The notes below the pieces were generated by a model. It was given only the letters and a program-made list of their open reading frames with translations. It searched no databases and was not told the DNA's origin. DNA of 10,781 bases from Balneolales bacterium (GTDB taxonomy: Bacteria > Bacteroidota > Rhodothermia > Balneolales > Natronogracilivirgulaceae). This document shows, one piece after another, positions 6,496-10,781 of the stretch. The first letter of the stretch is position 1. Each line of letters opens with the position of its first letter. The stretch is taken from contig SLQC01000240.1 of NCBI GenBank assembly GCA_007131625.1, positions 1-10,781 of the forward strand, given 5' to 3'. A program made the position numbers and the translations under genes.

Positions 6496-8892
6496 CTACA
6501 AACCGGCCTCAATATAATCCATCAGCAAGTCTGCGTTACGGGCAAAGGTGCCTGCGCGGATCTTCTCATGACTTTCTTCGGGCTCTCCGGCTTCCATCAT
6601 GGCATTACGTACCGCGCCCGACTCAAAATATCCGACACCTGTTACGATCTCCACCCACCATCCGTCGGGGTGCTGGTTCTGCAGTGTTTCCAGCATCTGG
6701 CGGGTCAAGATTTGGCGATTTACAGGCGGATCCAGGCGGCGTTCTTCCCGATATGCTTCCCTGCCTATTTCCTGAATCCGGTCGTAGGCGGCCTTTACAG
6801 AGTGCGGGTAGAAGTTGCCTTCCCATCCGTAGCCATGCTGGCGTTCCAGGCTGATGTCTTCCAGACGGTAGTGGACACTTCCATCGCGGTCTCCGTAGAT
6901 GGGCCGTCCGGTGCCGGGCTCATAGTACCGGGCCCAGTTTCCGCCGGGCAACCTGTTGGCCTCGAACCAGGCAAAGGCCTTGGGAAGGGGCTCCAAAAAT
7001 CGTTCTTCGCTGGTGACCAGATAAAGCTCGATCAAGCTGTTCATCACCGCGCCGCTCTCCCAGGTGGTGTAGGCGGCCGGTTCAAAGGAACGGGCCGGCG
7101 CAGGCAACAGGGTTTCCGGATCGTGCTGTTGGCCCCAGATATCCTGACCAGGAGGCCCCTGCAGGCGAATAATGCAGTCCCCGCCCCGTACGGCGGCCTC
7201 CAGATAGCGCGGATCCCCCAGATGCTCATACAATCGCAGGAGTCCATTTATCACATTGGACATAGCCCGGTCATTAAAGGTGATGTGGCGCTGAAAATGG
7301 TCCGGTCTCGGAGGATAGACCTGGGGCCATCCGCCAGACTCGGGATACTGGGAGATCAAGAGGAATTCCCCGACACTCAAAACCGCCTTCAGGGCAGCTT
7401 CATCGCCGGTATATTGCCACAAATCAATAAGAAAATCGAGTGCTCCGGTCGTCACATTATCATCAAACGTGCCAGTGCTCGCAGGCCCTTCCGCGGGTGC
7501 GGCCTCCTTCGGAAAACCACCCTCCTTACTTTGAACGGCCAGCATCGCCCGCTTGGCCATCCGGGCATGATGCAGATAGGTATCGTCACCCAGCACCCGG
7601 GCGGCACGCAAAAATGTCCGGGCAGTGGACGGTGTGGCAGGCGGTTCAATGGTGAGATAGTAATGGGGGATCGGAATACGGGCCTGTCCCTTTACAATGG
7701 TCCCGTCAAGCGTCGAGGCATCCGGCCAGCCCCCCGACCATTGACGCGTGGTCATGGCGGCCAGCGCCTTTCGCAATCCGGCCTTCACCCGTTCGGGCAT
7801 CCGGACTGCCGGCAGCCGGTTTATCACTTCTTTTGAGCGGGAGGAAGGGCTGATAAAATCTCCGGCCATTACATCTTCCTCGGTAAAAACAGCCATCAGT
7901 ATTTCGCCGGCCCCGCGCCGGTCCCGGTCGTACACCGCGTACAAGGTTCCATCATCAGCCACGGCTACATCTGGATACGAAACACTCTCTCGCTCATCCA
8001 GCAGCAGACGATATGTCCAGGTTTTGCCTTCCTCTTCGGAGAGATAGGCCGACAAATTATTTCGTGTGACAGTGTTGTGATGATAGATCATCAGCAGGCG
8101 GCCGGAAGGCAGGCGCCTGATAAAAAACCGGGTCCGCGGGCCGTCCAGATAGCGACGGGCATCGGTCCAGGTCTTTCCGCCATCGGTCGAAAATGATTCG
8201 GTGATTCCCGGTTCGGGTTCTCTGGTCCGCACCAGCATCCAGAGCGATCGATCCTCTTTCTCTACAATCATCTGTTCGTTGATGTGAACGCCCGGGGTGT
8301 TGGCCGATCCCAGATGCCGGAACGTTCGGCCTTCATCCACGGTGACATACACCCGGGTTTCATCGCCCCAGGGGGTGGCCGGAAAGAGCCATTCTCCGGA
8401 GGAGAGCACCGTGGGCTTGTTCATCATGACCCCCGGCATCAGTTTGCGGGGTTCCGACCAGGTCGGCGAGACCCTTTCGGAATCATCAGTGAGGATGGCC
8501 CAGACCTCATTCACCCGTCCCTCGCGCTGGCTCCAGATAAACCACAACCTTCCCAAGGGGTCGTGCCATAAGACCGGATCATAGGCCCTGATCGGATCCT
8601 CCGGATCGATCACCACCCGGGGTGAAGACCACGTCGCACCGTCATCGTCACTGGTTACCAGTAACACATAGTTCTCCGGCTCGGGCTCCCGGGTGCCGCC
8701 GCTGTACCAGGTTACCCATAAACGCCCGTTGGGAGTCCGCTCTATGCCGGGTATTCCCTGCCAATCCCGTGCCTCATCGGAGTATTCGAGGCCAGGCTCA
8801 GTGTTCACATATGGCAGGTCATCAGTTGTGCTCCGGGCAGACCCGATGGTAAATGTGGCGAGTATCAGGAGAAAGGATGGGAGTGTTATCAT
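6496..8892 (-). CDS. Secreted fusion: sialidase-like BNR propeller + PL10 pectate lyase
   Basis: The 798-residue product starts with a signal peptide (hydrophobic 4-17, likely cut after SARS). Residues about 45-340 form a BNR_2/sialidase-like propeller: Q45-GIPGIERTPNGRLWVTW carries the usual first-blade Arg52, and four Asp-box-like loops follow (TSDDDGATW about 80; VTVDEGRTF about 183; FSTDGGKTW 234-242; LSEEEGKTW 284-292). Residues about 365-715 match pectate lyase family PL10: SGGWPDAST, TFDDNVTTG (475-483), SGGWPQVYPPR (519-529), HITFNDRAMSNV (536-547), WGQQHDPETLLPAPARSFEP (586-605) and a WESGAV helix. PL10 enzymes cleave polygalacturonate by beta-elimination with calcium; the Arg in P-A-R-S-F-E is the conserved basic residue. 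The two parts suggest a pectin-side-chain or glycan-binding/hydrolysing module plus a backbone lyase. The sugar cut or bound by the propeller is unknown. DNA here is about 57-62% G+C in sampled lines, richer than neighbouring genes. No clear ribosome binding site precedes the ATG. Confidence 0.85.
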   Translation of the reverse strand: MITLPSFLLILATFTIGSARSTTDDLPYVNTEPGLEYSDEARDWQGIPGIERTPNGRLWVTWYSGGTREPEPENYVLLVTSDDDGATWSSPRVVIDPEDPIRAYDPVLWHDPLGRLWFIWSQREGRVNEVWAILTDDSERVSPTWSEPRKLMPGVMMNKPTVLSSGEWLFPATPWGDETRVYVTVDEGRTFRHLGSANTPGVHINEQMIVEKEDRSLWMLVRTREPEPGITESFSTDGGKTWTDARRYLDGPRTRFFIRRLPSGRLLMIYHHNTVTRNNLSAYLSEEEGKTWTYRLLLDERESVSYPDVAVADDGTLYAVYDRDRRGAGEILMAVFTEEDVMAGDFISPSSRSKEVINRLPAVRMPERVKAGLRKALAAMTTRQWSGGWPDASTLDGTIVKGQARIPIPHYYLTIEPPATPSTARTFLRAARVLGDDTYLHHARMAKRAMLAVQSKEGGFPKEAAPAEGPASTGTFDDNVTTGALDFLIDLWQYTGDEAALKAVLSVGEFLLISQYPESGGWPQVYPPRPDHFQRHITFNDRAMSNVINGLLRLYEHLGDPRYLEAAVRGGDCIIRLQGPPGQDIWGQQHDPETLLPAPARSFEPAAYTTWESGAVMNSLIELYLVTSEERFLEPLPKAFAWFEANRLPGGNWARYYEPGTGRPIYGDRDGSVHYRLEDISLERQHGYGWEGNFYPHSVKAAYDRIQEIGREAYREERRLDPPVNRQILTRQMLETLQNQHPDGWWVEIVTGVGYFESGAVRNAMMEAGEPEESHEKIRAGTFARNADLLMDYIEAGL

Positions 8893-9090
8893 GGAGCAAT
8901 GACATTAGGGCTGAGGTTGAAGATCACTTTTCGAACTTGGTTTGAGAGTTTTTATGGCATTTTAACTGTCGGTTCGCCCCCGGTCCCGGGTTCGGGGATC
9001 CACAAATCGAGATGGAGATTAGCGACTTATTCCGTATCAGGCCAAAAAAACTGTTCACAGGTGATCCGTTATGTTTTAAAACGCTCCCGG

Positions 9091-9128
9091 AAGTAAGATT
9101 ATAATAAAGAAGTAAGATTATAATAAAA
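9091..9128 (+). repeat. 19-bp tandem duplication
   Basis: AAGTAAGATTATAATAAAG (9091-9109) is followed directly by a second copy (9110-9128) that differs only in its last base, A for G. It is non-coding and AT-rich. Confidence 0.9.
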
Positions 9129-9206
9129 AAATCACTAATAATTTGTTTATTGATTGTGGTGACCAGATACTTCTACCAGGGAATTGTTGGTTATTCCGGT
9201 TCAAAG

Positions 9207-9256
9207 TGACCCCCTGTTTCGCTTCGCGACCTTCGGTTCGGACGAAGCTGACCCCC
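9207..9256. repeat. Two TGACCCCC repeats around a hairpin; possible worn IS end
   Basis: TGACCCCC occurs at 9207-9214 and 9249-9256, in the longer contexts CAAAGTGACCCCCTG and GAAGCTGACCCCCTT. Between them GCTTCG (9221-9226) pairs with CGAAGC (9243-9248), with inner pairing of CGACC and GGTTCG. Repeated TGACCCCC-type motifs remind me of the multiple terminal repeats of IS21-family elements, but no istA/istB gene or second end is in the window, so this is a guess. Confidence 0.35.
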
Positions 9257-9296
9257 TTGGGCATGGTTGTGATTAGCTCAAGGCTATGACAAAAAA

Positions 9297-10095
9297 TCAA
9301 TTCCTGCGTTGCCGGATTTCGTTTAACAGCCGGTCGATATCCGCCCGGCTGAGATAGTTGCCCTGATAGATCACACCCTCTATAGCATGGTCAAAGGGTA
9401 TGGTTTCCAGCGGATTTGTATTCAGCAGAATGAGGTCGGCCCGATAACCGCTCAAAACCTTTCCCGTTTCATTTTCTTCTCCCAGATAAATGCCCGCATT
9501 AACGGTACCGGTTTTTATCGCTTCAAATGGCGAAAGGCCGGCATCTACTTTGAGGGCTAGTTCGCGGTGTATCGCAAATCCGGGCTTCCTCAACATGCGG
9601 GGTCAAATCATAGCCGAACCATATCGTCGGCGGATCTTCTCTGTCTGCTGCGTCACCGGCAAGGAATTCCATGTAGCGATCAAGGTGGTCGATTGTCGCC
9701 TTACCGGCATTGAGACTTCGTATCAGCCCCACATCCTTAGAAATATGTCCGGAGAACTCCATCCCGTGAGCTATGGCAGTTTCAGTAGCAGCATCAAAAA
9801 CTTCCACACTTAATCCGGGAGCAAATTTAAGCAGGTCATATCCGGCTTCAACCTGTTCAAGCACCCTGGCCCGTGCCTCTTCCGGGGTACTGACAGATCC
9901 GCCGCTGAAGGATGGCCCCGCAGCAATGATCCTCGGACTGATAATCTCTCTTCGTTGTGCCTCTTCACGCAGCTCAAGTTGGTAGGGATTGCCTGCCATC
10001 CCGCGAATAAAGGTTACACCTTGTGTGACATTCAGTGCCAGCACATCTTCTATATACTCCCGGTCCTGTCCGGAACCGGGTATGTGCCCGTGCAT
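9297..10095 (-). pseudogene. Metal-dependent amidohydrolase, N-terminally truncated and internally deleted
   Basis: Amidohydrolase-superfamily enzymes (imidazolonepropionase/prolidase-like, usually exported in this branch, about 430-480 residues) hydrolyse C-N bonds on a TIM barrel with two metals. The first part, 10095 down to about 9577, starts inside the family at MHGHIPGSG (metal His-x-His), then has GYDLLKFAPG (Lys90, the usual carboxylated Lys), FSGHISKDVG (His117) and IDHLDRYME (His137), reaching PHVEEARI. The second part, about 9584 to 9297 in another frame, has PGFAIHRELALKVDAGLSPF, IKTGTVNAGIYL and YRADLILLNTNPLETI, the typical C-terminal third. Roughly 100 or more residues between them, including the active-site Asp strand, are missing, and the frame is lost. 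The signal peptide and first beta domain before MHGH are missing too: upstream in frame there is a stop. It cannot make an active enzyme. Confidence 0.85.
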
Positions 10096-10118
10096 CAGTA
10101 ACCAATGCTGTCAAACGT

Positions 10119-10595
10119 ATGGGATTGCGGTTTCCGGATCGTCGGGATGAGATAATAACCTTTTTTGAAAAAATGTTTCAATTTGTAATGGATAATGTCG
10201 ATGACGACAGGGTCATCGAAACCGATCTGGTCAGTTTCTGGGTTTGGGATTGTATGGATTTGAAAGCCAGAAAGATCATCGGTCTCATTGAAACCCTTTA
10301 CGAGCACAATCTTGTGCATGATTCTATTTGCGGCACACTGGAAGAAGTCCGGAATAATATTTTCGAACCGATCCCCAAAGCCATGCCGGAAGCAGACCCG
10401 GAAATCTTCTCATTCTACAAATCCCTGCATCGTCTTGTCCACCCTGAAGCGAGCCATGAAATCACCGAACCGGAGAACAAGGAGCAACGTGAGTCTCCCG
10501 TCGGACCGGAAGATGATCATTATAAAGACGTCGGACGTAATGATCCATGTCCCTGTGGAAGCGGTAAAAAATTCAAAAAGTGCTGTCTGGAGTAG
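10119..10595 (+). CDS. DUF1186-like protein with SEC-C zinc motif, N-terminus probably missing
   Basis: The reading frame is open from 10035, but the part before 10119 overlaps the amidohydrolase stub on the other strand and does not look like protein. From ATG 10119 it gives 158 residues. The body (RRDEIITFFEKMFQFVMDNV; ETDLVSFWVWDCMDLKARKI; EHNLVHDSICGTLEEVRNNI) matches the helical-repeat pattern of DUF1186/SEC-C proteins, where helices with A-x-x-I-E-x-x-x-x-x-x-V-D-x-S-I-C-G-x-x-E follow each other. An acidic linker then leads to GRNDPCPCGSGKKFKKCC, a textbook SEC-C motif whose C-x-C-x8-C-C binds zinc, as at the C-terminus of SecA. Family members usually have more N-terminal repeats, so a 5' part was probably lost at the junction near 10096-10118. 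No ribosome binding site precedes 10119. The exact role of such proteins is unknown. Confidence 0.7.
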   Translation: MGLRFPDRRDEIITFFEKMFQFVMDNVDDDRVIETDLVSFWVWDCMDLKARKIIGLIETLYEHNLVHDSICGTLEEVRNNIFEPIPKAMPEADPEIFSFYKSLHRLVHPEASHEITEPENKEQRESPVGPEDDHYKDVGRNDPCPCGSGKKFKKCCLE

Positions 10596-10702
10596 TCGTC
10601 TTATTGTAGGGCAGGTCATGCAATTGCTACACCCGTTCGTAATCCACCTGCAATTACTTTATCCTAAATTGAGCGATTTTGCGGAAAAAAATAAGAAGAT
10701 AG

Positions 10703-10780
10703 CTTGTGCATCTTCCTGATAATGCGTAATTTACAAGATATATAATCAAACAACAAAACATCACCATTCAGGTGCACAAG
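10703..10780. repeat. Short 8-bp inverted repeat at the window edge
   Basis: CTTGTGCA (10703-10710) and TGCACAAG (10773-10780) are exact reverse complements, 62 bp apart. Positions 10596-10781 hold no gene that I can support. The repeat could be part of an element continuing beyond the window, or chance. Confidence 0.25.
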
Positions 10781-10781
10781 A

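Larger units (their letters stand above)
8893..9296. other. Non-coding region between PL10 fusion and amidohydrolase remnant
   Basis: No credible gene is visible on either strand. The part near 8970-9000 is GC-rich, with a CCCGGTCCCGGG-type dyad; the part near 9100-9150 is very AT-rich. It contains a 19-bp tandem duplication (9091-9128) and a repeat/hairpin cluster (9207-9256). Any promoter for the PL10 fusion should lie in 8893-9090, but I cannot point to one. Confidence 0.5.

Noticed and set aside
6568..7836. A 422-codon plus-strand open frame
   Set aside because: It is the antisense of the PL10 fusion gene, whose minus-strand product has complete, ordered domain motifs. The plus-strand product shows no family features, and long antisense frames are expected in GC-rich coding DNA.
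9582..9592. GGGCTTCCTCA, identical to 11 bp of the IS terminal repeat, at the amidohydrolase deletion junction
   Set aside because: It suggested an IS-mediated deletion. But the same bases encode V-E-E-A in the family-like N-terminal part and the overlap with the second part is explained by a short CCCGGATT microhomology, so the match is probably chance.
10288..10719. A 143-codon plus-strand open frame overlapping the SEC-C gene
   Set aside because: It is rich in Lys/Ser/Pro without domain features, and its overlapping frame contains the textbook SEC-C motif, so it is a shadow.
10703..10780. CTTGTGCA/TGCACAAG inverted repeat as the ends of a small mobile element
   Set aside because: Eight bases, no coding content and no target duplication visible at the window edge are too little to call an element.
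1..10781. CRISPR array, tRNA, rRNA, or complete defence or toxin-antitoxin system
   Set aside because: I looked for regularly spaced repeats, tRNA-like clover-leaf ends and paired small genes and found none. The only defence-like hint is the short DUF262-like scrap.

Overview
This window looks like chromosomal DNA from a Gram-negative, Bacteroidota-like bacterium. My best guess is the Balneolota/Rhodothermota neighbourhood. That rests on the lipoprotein-type exported enzymes, the style of the protein sequences and the mixed base composition; no rRNA or other phylogenetic marker is present, so it is an impression only. The striking character of the region is decay: three long exported-enzyme genes look intact, and nearly everything between them is a truncated, frameshifted or start-less gene remnant.

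Layout. (1) 91-663, minus: a class I glutamine amidotransferase-like gene with the nucleophile Cys but a degenerate, shortened C-terminus. (2) 664-1030: an AT-rich divergent intergenic region with a plausible promoter for (3) 1031-2371, plus: an intact alpha/beta-hydrolase lipoprotein. (4) 2505-4025: an IS5/IS1182-like insertion sequence with 17-bp perfect terminal inverted repeats, a perfect 18-bp stem-loop directly before the transposase start, and a transposase gene broken by three frameshifts and one stop codon. (5) 4026-4833: two gene scraps, a minus-strand piece loosely like the C-terminal part of DUF262/GmrSD-type proteins and the acidic C-terminal 57 codons of an unknown plus-strand gene. 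(6) 4834-5952, plus: an intact PhoA-family alkaline phosphatase lipoprotein. (7) 6138-6476, plus: a start-less remnant of a probable exported carbohydrate-active protein, with a 22-bp tandem duplication over its original stop. (8) 6496-8892, minus: a 798-residue secreted protein that fuses a sialidase-like (BNR/Asp-box) propeller to a family PL10 pectate lyase domain, in visibly GC-richer DNA. (9) 8893-9296: a non-coding stretch with a 19-bp tandem duplication and a pair of TGACCCCC repeats around a hairpin, perhaps a worn IS end. (10) 9297-10095, minus: an exported-type amidohydrolase lacking its N-terminus and carrying an internal deletion. (11) 10119-10595, plus: a DUF1186/SEC-C-like protein lacking its N-terminal part, head-to-head with the amidohydrolase stub.

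Function. The intact genes point to scavenging from the surroundings: phosphate release (alkaline phosphatase), polysaccharide or pectin breakdown (sialidase-like/PL10 fusion) and an undefined serine hydrolase. They are not an operon; orientations alternate and gaps are wide. The best candidate for something new is the propeller-PL10 fusion enzyme; the best genome-dynamics observations are the amidohydrolase deletion with apparent microhomology, the two short tandem duplications and the concentration of pseudogenes. I see no CRISPR array, tRNA, rRNA, toxin-antitoxin pair or complete defence system.
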